Of a DNA stretch of 64,000 nucleotides, positions 1-9,757 are shown one piece after another. Under the pieces are notes generated by a model. It was given only the letters and a program-made list of their open reading frames with translations, searched no databases and was not told the DNA's origin. A program made the translations under genes and the position numbers. Source of the stretch: Halomonas shengliensis (GTDB taxonomy: Bacteria; Pseudomonadota; Gammaproteobacteria; Pseudomonadales; Halomonadaceae); NCBI RefSeq assembly GCF_900104135.1, contig NZ_FNIV01000005.1, positions 231,486 to 295,485 on the forward strand, in the 5' to 3' direction. Position 1 is the stretch's first letter, and every line of letters begins with the position of its first letter.

Positions 1-810
1 GAAGGTAATGATGCCGACGATGGAGAGTCCCGGTGTCAGGCCGTAATGGAACCCCAGCACCAGCGCGGCCATGCCCACCGGCATCAGCAGGCTCCTCGGC
101 GACAGCGAGTAGCCGGGCACGGCGTCGAGGTCGAAGCGTCGCGACAGATCCTGAAGCGACAGGGTGCCGGCGGCGAGGCCCAGCGGCAGGCCGATGAGCA
201 GGATGCGGGTGTAGTCCATCTCCGGCGCCAGGGTCATCACCACCCCCATGGAGGCGAAGAAGGGCGACCACAGCGCGGCGCTGGAGAGGCCGCGGTTGAG
301 GGTCAGCAGCTGGGGCAGCGAGAGCTCGCCATGGCGGCGCAGGCGGTCGCCCACCATGAACACCGTGGAGAGGTTGAGGATCGCCCCCAGCAGGTGAACC
401 CCCAGCCAGGTGCCGGCGGTGCCGCGCCGGCCGGTGATCGCGCTGCCTGGCGGCGGGGCGTGCCCGCGGCGAGTGCCGATCAGGCCGATGAAGCTCACCC
501 CCACCAGCATGGCCACCACGTAGCTGTTGTTGTCCAGCAGGTGGGCCCAGGCGATCTCGGCATCGAAGGCCAGGGCGGCGACGAGCAGCAGCCCGAGCCC
601 CAGTCCCGCCAGCAGCGTCGCCTGGCGACGGTTGCCGCGGCGCAGGTCCGGCCACAGCAGCAGGGTGGCCAGCCAGAAGGCCAGGCTCACCGCGGGCAGC
701 GCCACCGGCAGCCCCGCCAGCCGCAGCACCTGCAGCCCCAGGCCGGCCAGGATCAGGGGGCCGGCGAGGGCATGGCGCAGGGGTGTCGGGGTGGCGTCCG
801 GGGTGGGCAA
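1..810 (-). CDS. Multi-pass membrane protein, partial (3' end beyond window)
   Basis: An open frame runs from a TTG at 810 to the left edge, giving 270 residues without a stop. The start is chosen because AGGAGG (minus strand of 818-823) lies 7 nt before TTG and nothing better follows. The product is strongly hydrophobic, with about seven or eight predicted membrane segments. A conserved-looking stretch near residues 175-190 contains NRGLSSAALWSPFFA, which loosely recalls the half-buried loops of anion or Na+ symporters. I do not recognise the family. It faces the same way as the LysR gene (842-1747), 31 nt downstream of it, so the two may be co-transcribed. The function is unknown. Confidence 0.7.
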   Translation of the reverse strand, partial: MPTPDATPTPLRHALAGPLILAGLGLQVLRLAGLPVALPAVSLAFWLATLLLWPDLRRGNRRQATLLAGLGLGLLLVAALAFDAEIAWAHLLDNNSYVVAMLVGVSFIGLIGTRRGHAPPPGSAITGRRGTAGTWLGVHLLGAILNLSTVFMVGDRLRRHGELSLPQLLTLNRGLSSAALWSPFFASMGVVMTLAPEMDYTRILLIGLPLGLAAGTLSLQDLSRRFDLDAVPGYSLSPRSLLMPVGMAALVLGFHYGLTPGLSIVGIITF

Positions 811-841
811 GGGGCGGCCTCCTGGTGGGGAAATAAGCAGT

Positions 842-1747
842 CTAACCAACATCCCCCGGCGCTGCCTTCGCCGCGGGCTCGCGCGCTGCCTCCAGCGCCT
901 CGAGCATCGCCCGCGCCGCGTTGGAGAGGGTGCGGCTGCGGTGTACCAGATAGCCGAGCGGGCGGTGGATCGGCGGGTGGTCGATGGCAAGCTCATGCAG
1001 CTCGCCCGCCACCAGGCGTTCCGGCAGCAGGCTCCAGCCCAGGCCGATGGCGGTCATCATCTTCAGCGTCTCCAGGTAGTTGGTGGAGAGCGCCACCGGC
1101 AGGCGCAGCCCCGCCGCGGCGAAGCGCGACTCGATCAGCCCGCGGGTGAAGGTCAGCGGCCCCGGCAGCACGGCATCGAAGGCGCACAGCTCGGCGAGCG
1201 CCAGCCGGCCACGCCGGGCCAGCGGATGGTCGGGGGCGCACACGAAGCAGAGGCGGTCGATCCATACCGGCACCGCCAGCAGCTGCGGGTCGGGGTGGGG
1301 TGCCAGGGTCACCACCGCCATCTCCAGCGCCCCGTCCAGCACCCCCTGGTAGGCCTCCTCGGAGTCGAGGAAGTGCAGGTCCAGGCGCACCTCGGGGTGC
1401 TCCCGGGTGTAGCGCCGCAGCAGCGGGGGCAGGCGGTGCAAGCCGATATGGTGGCTGGTGGCCAGCGTCAGGCTGCCCGCCACGCTGCCCTCGAGGTTGC
1501 TCAGGGCGCGGCGGCTGTCGTCCACCATCACCAGGATCTGGCGCGCCCGGGGCAGCAGCACGCGGCCGGCCTCGGTCAGCCCAACCCGCCGGCCGATGCG
1601 ATCGAACAGCCGGGCGTCGATCTGGCTCTCGAGGGCGGCGATGCGCTTGCTCACCGCCGGCTGGGTGAGGTGCAGCTGCTCCGCCGCCCGGGAGAAGCTG
1701 CCGCTCTCCGCCACCGCCAGGAAGGCCTGCAGGCTCTGGGTATCCAT
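842..1747 (-). CDS. LysR-family transcriptional regulator
   Basis: The 301-residue protein has the LysR layout: an N-terminal winged helix-turn-helix (residues 1-60, with AFLAVAESGSFSRAAEQL and LTQPAVSKRIAALE) and a C-terminal substrate-binding domain from about residue 90. It is divergent from leuC across 1748-2046, the arrangement seen in Pseudomonas, where a LysR gene also sits back to back with leuCDB. Control of leuCDB, of itself and of the membrane protein downstream is therefore plausible but inferred. A T-N11-A inverted repeat lies 17 nt before its start (1764-1778). The inducer is unknown. Confidence 0.9.
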   Translation of the reverse strand: MDTQSLQAFLAVAESGSFSRAAEQLHLTQPAVSKRIAALESQIDARLFDRIGRRVGLTEAGRVLLPRARQILVMVDDSRRALSNLEGSVAGSLTLATSHHIGLHRLPPLLRRYTREHPEVRLDLHFLDSEEAYQGVLDGALEMAVVTLAPHPDPQLLAVPVWIDRLCFVCAPDHPLARRGRLALAELCAFDAVLPGPLTFTRGLIESRFAAAGLRLPVALSTNYLETLKMMTAIGLGWSLLPERLVAGELHELAIDHPPIHRPLGYLVHRSRTLSNAARAMLEALEAAREPAAKAAPGDVG

Positions 1748-1763
1748 GTCGCCTCCCTTTTGG

Positions 1764-1787
1764 ATTCTTATATGGAATGCAATCCAT
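1764..1787. promoter_or_regulatory. Probable LysR operator: two overlapping inverted repeats
   Basis: ATTC-N7-GAAT at 1764-1778 satisfies the T-N11-A rule for LysR boxes. It overlaps a second dyad, ATGGA-N6-TCCAT at 1772-1787. Both lie in the AT-rich patch (about 1760-1810) between the divergent regulator and leuC, which should hold both promoters. I could not assign a convincing sigma70 -35/-10 pair for leuC, which would fit an activator-dependent promoter. Confidence 0.5.
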
Positions 1788-1875
1788 AAATAACATGAAT
1801 TGATTTTATGGGCGAGGGGCGGGAAACTGCTGCCATCGCGCCCATGATGAGCACTTCGTGATGTGTTCCGCAGAA

Positions 1876-1985
1876 GCGGCGCCGGCGGCAGACCGCAAAG
1901 GAGGTCCTATGCCAGGGATGGCATCGGTAGCGTACAGGGATGTATTCACAGCGCCTCCTTGGAGGTCTGCCGCCGGGAAAGCCGC
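1876..1985 (+). repeat. Dispersed 110-nt structured element, copy 1 (leuC leader)
   Basis: Nested stems: P1 GCGGC 1876-1880 with 1981-1985; P2 13 bp, 1882-1894 with 1964-1976; P3 AAGGAGG 1898-1904 with 1954-1960. Inside P3 are two hairpins. P4 is ATGCC/GGCAT (1909-1913, 1920-1924) with loop AGGGAT. P5 is TAC/GTA (1933-1935, 1942-1944) with loop AGGGAT. The P5 region, GTACAGGGATGT, matches the CsrA SELEX consensus RUACARGGAUGU at all 12 positions. The element ends 61 nt before the leuC start. Related copies lie at 4187, 37962, 42769 and 47449. Confidence 0.85.
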
Positions 1986-2046
1986 GTCGGTGGCGCAACC
2001 CCAAGACCGCACATGACAGGCAGGGCCCAGGGCCCGGGAGAATGCA

Positions 2047-3498
2047 ATGGCAGGCCAGACACTCTACGACAAGCTGTGGTCGCAGCACCTCGTCAAGGAG
2101 CGCGACGACGGCACCGCGCTGATCTACATCGACCGTCAGCTGCTCCACGAGGTGACCTCGCCCCAGGCCTTCGAGGGGCTGCGCCTGGCGGGCCGCAAGC
2201 CGTGGCGCCTGGACGCCAACCTGGCGACCCCGGACCACAACGTGCCCACCACCGTGAAGGAGCGCGCCGAGGGTAACGCCGGGATCAAGGACCCGGTGTC
2301 GCTGATCCAGGTGCAGACCCTCGACGACAACTGCGTCGAGTTCGGCATCGAGGAGTTCAAGATCAACGACCCGCGCCAGGGCATCGTCCACGTGGTGGGC
2401 CCCGAGCAGGGCGCGACCCTGCCGGGCATGACCGTGGTCTGTGGCGATTCCCACACCGCCACCCATGGCGCCTTCGCGGCTCTGGCCCACGGCATCGGCA
2501 CCTCCGAGGTGGAGCACGTGCTGGCCACCCAGTGCCTGCTGGCCCAGAAGATGAAGAACATGCAGGTGCGCGTCGAGGGCGAGCTCGGCACCGGCGTCAC
2601 CGCCAAGGACGTGGTGCTGGCCATCATCGGCCGCATCGGCACCGCCGGCGGCACCGGCTACGCCATCGAGTTCGCCGGCAGCGCCATCCAGGGCCTCTCC
2701 ATGGAGGGCCGCATGACGGTATGCAACATGGCCATCGAGGCCGGCGCCCGTGTCGGCCTGATCGCCGTGGACGACACCACCATCGACTACCTGCGCGACC
2801 GCCACTACGCCCCGACGGGCGAGCAGTGGGAGGCCGCGGTGGCCGACTGGCGCAACCTGGTCTCCGACGCCGACGCCGACTTCGACAAGGTGGTGACCCT
2901 GGACGCCGCCGAGATCGAGCCCCAGGTGAGCTGGGGCACCAGCCCCGAGATGGTCACCGGCGTCTCCGGCGAGGTGCCAGACCCCGCCGAGCAGGATGAC
3001 GACACCGTGCGCAACGGCTATACCCGTGCCCTCCAGTACATGGGGCTGGCCCCCAGGCAGAAGATCACCGACATCCGCCTCGACAAGGTCTTCATCGGCT
3101 CCTGCACCAACTCGCGCATCGAGGACTTGCGCGAGGCGGCCAAGGTGGCCCGCGGCAAGAAGGTGGCCGACTCCATCAAGCTGGCCATGGTGGTGCCAGG
3201 CTCGGGCCTGGTGAAGCGCCAGGCCGAGGCTGAGGGGCTCGACAAGGTGTTCATCGAGGCGGGCTTCGAGTGGCGCGAGCCGGGCTGCTCCATGTGCCTG
3301 GCCATGAACGCCGACAAGCTCGGCGCCGGCGAGCACTGTGCCTCCACCTCCAACCGCAACTTCGAGGGTCGCCAGGGCTACGGTGGGCGTACCCATCTGG
3401 TGAGCCCGGCGATGGCCGCCGCCGCCGCCATCGCCGGCCACTTCGTGGATGTCCGCCAGCTGGCTGCCAACGACGACGCCCAGGCGCAGGAGGCCTGA
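2047..3498 (+). CDS. leuC: 3-isopropylmalate dehydratase large subunit
   Basis: LeuC pairs with LeuD to isomerise 2-isopropylmalate to 3-isopropylmalate in cytoplasmic leucine biosynthesis. The 483-residue protein is a full-length aconitase-family large subunit, slightly longer than the usual ~470. Ligands for the [4Fe-4S] cluster are visible in [11 protein letters not shown] (Cys near 353) and CSMCLAMN (near 414 and 417). The N-terminus [11 protein letters not shown] is typical of the family and fixes the start. leuD begins 2 nt after the stop. A copy of the 110-nt element lies in the leader, and a divergent LysR gene upstream is a candidate regulator. Confidence 0.98.
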   Translation: MAGQTLYDKLWSQHLVKERDDGTALIYIDRQLLHEVTSPQAFEGLRLAGRKPWRLDANLATPDHNVPTTVKERAEGNAGIKDPVSLIQVQTLDDNCVEFGIEEFKINDPRQGIVHVVGPEQGATLPGMTVVCGDSHTATHGAFAALAHGIGTSEVEHVLATQCLLAQKMKNMQVRVEGELGTGVTAKDVVLAIIGRIGTAGGTGYAIEFAGSAIQGLSMEGRMTVCNMAIEAGARVGLIAVDDTTIDYLRDRHYAPTGEQWEAAVADWRNLVSDADADFDKVVTLDAAEIEPQVSWGTSPEMVTGVSGEVPDPAEQDDDTVRNGYTRALQYMGLAPRQKITDIRLDKVFIGSCTNSRIEDLREAAKVARGKKVADSIKLAMVVPGSGLVKRQAEAEGLDKVFIEAGFEWREPGCSMCLAMNADKLGAGEHCASTSNRNFEGRQGYGGRTHLVSPAMAAAAAIAGHFVDVRQLAANDDAQAQEA

Positions 3499-3500
3499 CC

Positions 3501-4154
3501 ATGAAGAAGTTCGAACGCATCGACGGCCTCGTCGCCCCCCTCGACCGGGCCAACGTCGACACCGACCTGATCATCCCCAAGCAGTTCCTGAAGTCGATCA
3601 AGCGCACCGGCTTCGGCGTCAACCTGTTCGACGAGCTGCGCTACCTGGACGAGGGCTACCCGGGCCAGGACTGCTCCAAGCGGCCGCTGAATCCCGACTT
3701 CGTGCTCAACCAGCCGCGCTACCAGGGCGCCAGCGTGCTGCTGGCGCGGCGCAACTTCGGCTGCGGCAGCTCCCGGGAACACGCTCCCTGGGCGCTGGAG
3801 GACTTCGGCTTCCGGGTGGTGATCGCCCCGAGCTTCGCCGACATCTTCTACAACAACGCCTTCAAGAATGGTCTGCTGCTGGTGCCCCTGCCCGAGGAGA
3901 CCGTCGATCGCCTGTTCCAGGAGGTGGCGGCCAGCGAGGGGTATTCTCTGGACGTGGACCTGGAGAACCAGCGCATCACCACGCCCTCGGGTGAGGTCAT
4001 CGAGTTCGCGGTGGATCCCTTCCGCAAGCACTGCCTGCTCGAGGGGCTCGACGATATCGGCATCACCCTGCAGGACGAGGACGCCATTCGCGCCTTCGAG
4101 GCCAAGCACCGTGCGGCGCGGCCCTGGTTGTTCCGCGATAGCGCCCAGGCCTGA
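3501..4154 (+). CDS. leuD: 3-isopropylmalate dehydratase small subunit
   Basis: This is the 217-residue swivel-domain partner of LeuC. The start ATG at 3501 gives the typical N-terminus [21 protein letters not shown]; the frame is open further upstream, but that region overlaps leuC. The substrate-contact motif [17 protein letters not shown] is present near residues 85-101. It begins 2 nt after leuC, with AGGAGG before the start, so translational coupling is likely. leuB follows after a 173-nt gap that contains copy 2 of the dispersed element. Confidence 0.98.
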   Translation: MKKFERIDGLVAPLDRANVDTDLIIPKQFLKSIKRTGFGVNLFDELRYLDEGYPGQDCSKRPLNPDFVLNQPRYQGASVLLARRNFGCGSSREHAPWALEDFGFRVVIAPSFADIFYNNAFKNGLLLVPLPEETVDRLFQEVAASEGYSLDVDLENQRITTPSGEVIEFAVDPFRKHCLLEGLDDIGITLQDEDAIRAFEAKHRAARPWLFRDSAQA

Positions 4155-4186
4155 TGACTTAGATCTGGCTGCCCTTGCCATGGCGA

Positions 4187-4296
4187 GGGGCGCCGGGGAC
4201 AAGCCGAAGAGGAGGTCCTACGCCAGGGATGGCGTCGGTAGCGTACAGGGAAGTATTCACAGCGCCTCCTCGCAGGCTTGTCGCCGGGAAAGCCCC
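4187..4296 (+). repeat. Dispersed 110-nt structured element, copy 2 (leuD-leuB gap)
   Basis: P1 is GGGGC 4187-4191 with GCCCC 4292-4296. P2 is CCGG 4193-4196 with 4284-4287, one G-G mismatch, then GACAAGCC 4198-4205 with 4275-4282. P3 is GAGGAGG 4209-4215 with 4265-4271. P4 is ACGCC/GGCGT with loop AGGGAT (4225-4230). P5 is TAC/GTA with loop AGGGAA (4247-4252). Compared with copy 1, P1, P2, P3 and P4 carry compensating changes while the loops are kept. It ends 31 nt before the leuB start, the closest spacing of the five. Confidence 0.85.
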
Positions 4297-4327
4297 GACC
4301 ATGGGGTGGCAATACAAGGAAGAAGCA

Positions 4328-5407
<1,080 letters not shown>

Positions 5408-5441
5408 CGGTACTCCCAACTGGTTGATGGGAAAGCGGTTT

Positions 5442-5473
5442 CCGGGCTCGCCTGCGTGGCGGGCCCGGTTTCT
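5442..5473 (+). terminator. Rho-independent terminator after leuB
   Basis: An 11-bp stem, CCGGGCTCGCC (5442-5452) with GGCGGGCCCGG (5458-5468) and one T-G pair, closes a TGCGT loop and is followed by TTTCT. It ends the leu transcript just before the asd promoter. Confidence 0.8.
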
Positions 5474-5474
5474 G

Positions 5475-5480
5475 TATAAT
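5475..5480 (+). promoter_or_regulatory. asd: Probable -10 element of the asd promoter
   Basis: A perfect TATAAT lies directly after the leuB terminator and 32 nt before the asd start. No recognisable -35 is present at the proper distance, because that position falls inside the terminator stem. The -10 is strong; the promoter assignment is inferred from it and from the spacing. Confidence 0.6.
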
Positions 5481-5512
5481 AGGGCTCACATTCGATTTCT
5501 GGAGGACTTCAC

Positions 5513-6625
5513 ATGTTGAAAGTCGGTTTCGTCGGTTGGCGCGGCATGGTCGGTTCGGTGCTGATGCAGCGCATGGTGGAAGAGGATGACTTCAAGGGCA
5601 TCGAGCCGGTCTTCTTCACCACCTCCCAGGTCGGCCAGGCGGGTCCCGACGTGGGTGTGGACGTGCCTCCGCTCAAGGATGCCTTCGACCTCGAGGCCCT
5701 CAAGGCGCTGGATGTCATCGTCACCTGCCAGGGTGGCGACTACACCAAGAAGGTCTATGGCGACCTGCGCCAGGCGGGCTGGAAGGGCTACTGGATCGAC
5801 GCCGCCAGCACCCTGCGCATGGAGGATGACGCCACCATCATCCTGGACCCGGTCAACCGCCACGTCATCGATGCCCAGCTGGCCCGAGGGGCGAAGACCT
5901 TCGTCGGTGGCAACTGCACCGTCAGCCTGATGCTGATGGGCCTGGGCGGCCTGTTCGAGGCGGACCTGATCGAGTGGATGACCTCCATGACCTACCAGGC
6001 CGCCTCCGGCTCCGGCGCCAAGCACATGCGCGAGCTGCTCAACCAGATGGGCGGCCTGCGCGACAGCGTGGCCGATGAGCTGGCCGATCCCGCCAGCGCC
6101 ATCCTCGACATCGACCGCAAGGTCACCGCGGCGATGCGCTCGGGCGAGTTTCCCACCGACAACTTCGGTGCCCCCCTGGCCGGCAGCCTGCTGCCGTGGA
6201 TCGACACCAAGCTCGACAACGGCCAGAGCCGCGAGGAGTGGAAGGGCAGCGTGGAGACCAACAAGATCCTCGGCCTCCAGGACAACCCGATCCCCATCGA
6301 TGGCCTCTGCGTACGCATCGGCGCCATGCGCTCCCACAGCCAGGCCTTCACCATCAAGCTGAAGAAGGACGTCCCCATCGACGAGATCGAGGACCGTCTG
6401 GCCAAGCACAACGACTGGGTCAAGGTGATCCCCAACGAGAAGGAGGCCACCATCGCCGACCTCACCCCGGCGGCGGCGACCGGTACCCTCAGCGTGCCGG
6501 TGGGTCGCCTGCGCAAGCTGGCCATGGGCGGCGAGTACCTCTCCGCCTTCAGCGTCGGCGACCAGCTGCTTTGGGGGGCCGCCGAGCCGCTCAAGCGCAT
6601 GATCGCGATCCTCAAGCAGCAGTAA
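5513..6625 (+). CDS. asd: Aspartate-semialdehyde dehydrogenase
   Basis: Asd reduces aspartyl phosphate to aspartate semialdehyde with NADPH, the branch point to lysine and cell-wall diaminopimelate, methionine and threonine; in halophiles also to ectoine. The 370-residue protein is of the Gram-negative type, with N-terminal [17 protein letters not shown] for cofactor binding and the active-site cysteine in GGNCTVSLM (about residue 135). The start at 5513 has GGAGGA upstream. It sits alone between the leuB terminator and a hairpin at 6650-6681, so it is probably monocistronic. Confidence 0.98.
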   Translation: MLKVGFVGWRGMVGSVLMQRMVEEDDFKGIEPVFFTTSQVGQAGPDVGVDVPPLKDAFDLEALKALDVIVTCQGGDYTKKVYGDLRQAGWKGYWIDAASTLRMEDDATIILDPVNRHVIDAQLARGAKTFVGGNCTVSLMLMGLGGLFEADLIEWMTSMTYQAASGSGAKHMRELLNQMGGLRDSVADELADPASAILDIDRKVTAAMRSGEFPTDNFGAPLAGSLLPWIDTKLDNGQSREEWKGSVETNKILGLQDNPIPIDGLCVRIGAMRSHSQAFTIKLKKDVPIDEIEDRLAKHNDWVKVIPNEKEATIADLTPAAATGTLSVPVGRLRKLAMGGEYLSAFSVGDQLLWGAAEPLKRMIAILKQQ

Positions 6626-6649
6626 TCGGCGGGAACGCCGGGCCGTTGC

Positions 6650-6690
6650 GGCGGGGCGCCTCCCCTGGGAGGCGCCCCGCCTTGCGTTGG
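6650..6690 (+). terminator. Hairpin terminator after asd
   Basis: A 14-bp GC-rich stem (6650-6663 with 6668-6681, loop CCTG) is followed by TTGCGTT. The T-run is poor, but the stem is strong and starts 24 nt after the asd stop. The stretch from here to fimV (6880) holds no gene; TATGAT at 6786-6791 could be a -10 for fimV, without a convincing -35. Confidence 0.6.
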
Positions 6691-6879
6691 GGCCTCCGTC
6701 GCCGATTCGCTTGCTCTGGATCAATGGCTTACGTTGAATGTCAGGAGATCCGGCATGACGCCTCTGAGCGCAGCGGAATCGGATTTATGATACATAGGCG
6801 GTAAGAAGAAGATGACATAACGGCACCGCCTCGGCCGACGCGACGCGTCAGGCTTCGCCGACGTCTGCAAGGGAATCTC

Positions 6880-9750
6880 ATGAAACGCAAGCTGACACTC
6901 GCCATGCTGCTCTCGCTCTCCGCCGCCAGCCCCGTGGCGCTCGGCCTGGGGCTGGGGGAGACGGACGTGCGCTCCACCCTCAATGCGCCCCTGCGCGCCA
7001 CGATTCCCCTGACCGATGCCGGCGGCATCCAGCCCGGCCTGCTCAACGTCACCGTGGCAGACGAGCGGGCCTATGCCGCCGCCGGCCTGGCTCGCACCCC
7101 CTTGGCCGCCAGCGTTCGGGCCGAGGTCGCCCGTCGCCAGGGTGACCTGGTGGTGGACCTCACCACCGAACGGCCGGTGCGCGAGCCCTGGCTCGACCTG
7201 CTGCTGCGCTTCGACTGGCCCACCGGGCAGCAGGTACGCGAGGTGACCCTGCTGCTCGACCCGCCCAACTACGACGAGATGCCGGCGCTGGTGGCGCCCT
7301 CCCGTCAGGTGGCGGCGCCTGCCCCCACCCCGTCCCGGGAGGCGCGCCGGGCCGCCGCGACCCGCGCGCCAGCACCCGGTGGCGGCTCGCCCGCCGGCGA
7401 CCCCGCCTGGGTGCGCAGCGGCGATACCCTCTGGGCGGTGGCCGGACGCCTGCGGCCGGACAGCGGCATCAGCATGAACCAGATGATGGTGGCGCTGGTG
7501 GCGGCCAACCCCGAGGTCTTCCCCTCGGGCAACATCAACGCCATGCGTGCCGGTTTCACCCTGGCGGTGCCGGATCGCGAGCGCATCGCCGCGCGCTCCC
7601 AGGCCGAGGCCGATCGTATCGTCACTGCCATGAACCAGGCCTGGGCCAACCGTGGCGGCGGTGCTCCCGCGCGGGTGCCGCTGGGGGGCGATGAGGCGGC
7701 CGCGACCGCGGTGGCCTCCGCCCAGCAGGCGTCGACCGACACTTCCGTGGCTCAGGCTGCCGCGCCGGATGCCGAGCCTCCATCGGCCACCGACGCCGAG
7801 CCGGCCACGGCGAGCGAACCTGGCGAGGCCGGAACCGATGCCGAAGGCCCCGAGCCGCGCCTGACCCTGCTGACCGATGCCGAGCTGGCGGCGGAGCAGA
7901 CCCGGGCGTCGGCCGAGGCGGGGGAGAGTGGCACCGGGGCTGGCGATGCCGAGACTGCCGCCGAGTCGGAGGCGACCGAGACGCTCGCCGCCGAGGGGGA
8001 CGCCGGGGAGGCCAGGGTCGAGGTCGACCCCGAGCTCCTGGCGGCGCTGTTCGGCGATGGCGAGCTCACCGAGGACCAGCGCCTGCTGCGTCTCGAGAGC
8101 CGCTGGCAGCAGAGTCAGGCGGAGCTCGAGGCGGTGCAGGCCGAGCGCGATGAGTTGCGCGACGAGCTTGGCGACATGCGCCAGGAGCTCGACGCCCTGC
8201 GCGACCAGCTGGCCCGGCTCGGTGCCGGTGCCGGCGGTGCCGAGGGTGCCGGGGCCGGTGGCCTCGCCGCGCCCGCCGAGGAGGGCCAGGAGGCTGCCTG
8301 GTGGGGCGCGTTCTTCCCGGGGCAGGTGGACCGCAACCTGATGCTGGGCGGCGCCGGCCTCGCCGCGTTGCTGGCGCTGTGGCTGGCGGTACGCCGGCGC
8401 CGGGGTCGCGAGGAGCGCGAGGAGGCTTCGGCCGGTCAGGTACGGGTGGCCACGCCCGGGGCCTCCGCCCCGGGCGCCGCCGCGGCGACGCCCGGTGAGC
8501 CGGCTGCAGCGGACGAGCAGGCGCCTGTCGAGCGCTCGGTCCGCGCCAGCCTGCCCCAGGCGGAGGCGATCAACGAGGCCGACATCTTCATCGCCTACGG
8601 CCGCTATGACCAGGCCCGCGAGCTGCTCGAGGCAAGCCTGGCACGCGAGCCGGAGCGCGATGACCTGCGCCTCAAGCTGCTGGGCGTGCATCTCGAGCAG
8701 GGCAGCCGCGAGGCCGCCGAACGCGAGCTGGCGCGGCTGCACGAGGGCGGGAACCCGGCGGTGATCGAGGAGGCCGAGGGCCTGATGGCGCGCCACGGGC
8801 TCTCCGTGGCGGCGTCCGGCCAGGCCGCGGCCGAGCCGCGCGGGGATCGCGCCCACTTCGTGGAGGCCGCTGCCCTGCCGCCGCGGCGTTTCGACGAGGC
8901 CGGCGAGGAGCATGCCCAACAAGGTGCCGAGGTCGACCCCGAGGACCCGTCAGCCCAGGGGGCGAATGCCCGCGGCGCCGAGCCGCGTGACGATACGCCG
9001 GACGGGGAGCCCAGGGCATCCGCGGCGGAGGACCCCATGGGCGTGGCGCCGCCCGTCACCCCGGCGGATCCCTCTGCCTATCGACGCCCCGAGCCCGAGG
9101 TTGCGGACGAGACCGCCTCCGATGATGCCGCCCCCGACGATGTCGTCTACACCCGGCGGGCGGACGAGGCCACCACGGCCGACGGCGACCCTGGCGTGAC
9201 GCCCCCGGCAGGGCAGGGCGAGGCGGCCGCCGCGGAGGCGCCCGCTGCCGGGCAAGAGCAGGAGGAGGCGCTTCCCGAGGTGCCTACACGTCAGGGCGAC
9301 GATGGTCGCGAGGTGATCGACTACCGCCCGCCCAGCCTCGACACCTCCGTGGCCCCGCGGGAGGAGACGCCGATGCAGCCCAGCGTCGACTTCGCCCCGC
9401 AGGGGCTGGGGCTGGCCGAGAAGGGGGCCGGCTTCGACACCGGCGAGAGCCTGCCGCGGCCCGATGCCGAGCCCGATGGCGACGATCAGGGCGGCGACCA
9501 GGGCGCTTCGGCCCCCGACAGGCCGCTGCCCGAGGCCTGGGAGGTCGAGGAGGTTTCCTTCCCGCCCCTGGAGCCGGATAATGGCGGTTTCTCCGCCGCG
9601 ACCCCGTCCGACCGCCTGGCCGAGGCCCATCGGCTGGTCGAGGCTGGCGAGGCCGGGCACGCCCGGGAGCTGCTCGACGAGCTCTCCCGCAGCGACGACC
9701 CGGCCATCCGCGACGAGGCGCTGGCGCTGCGCAGACGACTGGAACCCTGA
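6880..9750 (+). CDS. fimV: FimV-family polar hub protein
   Basis: FimV is an inner-membrane peptidoglycan-binding scaffold that in Pseudomonas organises polar machinery, type IV pili and cyclic AMP signalling. The 956-residue protein shows, in order: a signal peptide (MKRKLTLAMLLSLSAASPVA), the FimV N-terminal domain, a LysM-type segment (about 175-240, VRSGDTLWAVAGRLRP), an acidic Ala/Glu-rich linker, a coiled coil (about 405-450), one membrane helix (about 485-505), a TPR-like block (about 565-625), a long acidic low-complexity stretch, and a short C-terminal TPR-like motif. Its place between asd and truA is the Pseudomonas arrangement. truA starts 7 nt after its stop. Confidence 0.92.
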   Translation: MKRKLTLAMLLSLSAASPVALGLGLGETDVRSTLNAPLRATIPLTDAGGIQPGLLNVTVADERAYAAAGLARTPLAASVRAEVARRQGDLVVDLTTERPVREPWLDLLLRFDWPTGQQVREVTLLLDPPNYDEMPALVAPSRQVAAPAPTPSREARRAAATRAPAPGGGSPAGDPAWVRSGDTLWAVAGRLRPDSGISMNQMMVALVAANPEVFPSGNINAMRAGFTLAVPDRERIAARSQAEADRIVTAMNQAWANRGGGAPARVPLGGDEAAATAVASAQQASTDTSVAQAAAPDAEPPSATDAEPATASEPGEAGTDAEGPEPRLTLLTDAELAAEQTRASAEAGESGTGAGDAETAAESEATETLAAEGDAGEARVEVDPELLAALFGDGELTEDQRLLRLESRWQQSQAELEAVQAERDELRDELGDMRQELDALRDQLARLGAGAGGAEGAGAGGLAAPAEEGQEAAWWGAFFPGQVDRNLMLGGAGLAALLALWLAVRRRRGREEREEASAGQVRVATPGASAPGAAAATPGEPAAADEQAPVERSVRASLPQAEAINEADIFIAYGRYDQARELLEASLAREPERDDLRLKLLGVHLEQGSREAAERELARLHEGGNPAVIEEAEGLMARHGLSVAASGQAAAEPRGDRAHFVEAAALPPRRFDEAGEEHAQQGAEVDPEDPSAQGANARGAEPRDDTPDGEPRASAAEDPMGVAPPVTPADPSAYRRPEPEVADETASDDAAPDDVVYTRRADEATTADGDPGVTPPAGQGEAAAAEAPAAGQEQEEALPEVPTRQGDDGREVIDYRPPSLDTSVAPREETPMQPSVDFAPQGLGLAEKGAGFDTGESLPRPDAEPDGDDQGGDQGASAPDRPLPEAWEVEEVSFPPLEPDNGGFSAATPSDRLAEAHRLVEAGEAGHARELLDELSRSDDPAIRDEALALRRRLEP

Positions 9751-9757
9751 TCCCTTC

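Noticed and set aside
1771..1830. A classical sigma70 promoter for leuC
   Set aside because: TAACAT (1791-1796) and TTGATT (1800-1805) can be found, but no pair has both acceptable boxes and 16-18 nt spacing, so I left it unassigned.
1806..2012. Small minus-strand frames reading [13 protein letters not shown] across element copies 1, 2 and 3
   Set aside because: The peptide recurs because the underlying element recurs. Copies 4 and 5 change it (VNPSLGATD), stem changes track RNA pairing and not codons, and flanking residues are unrelated. It is a by-product of the repeat.
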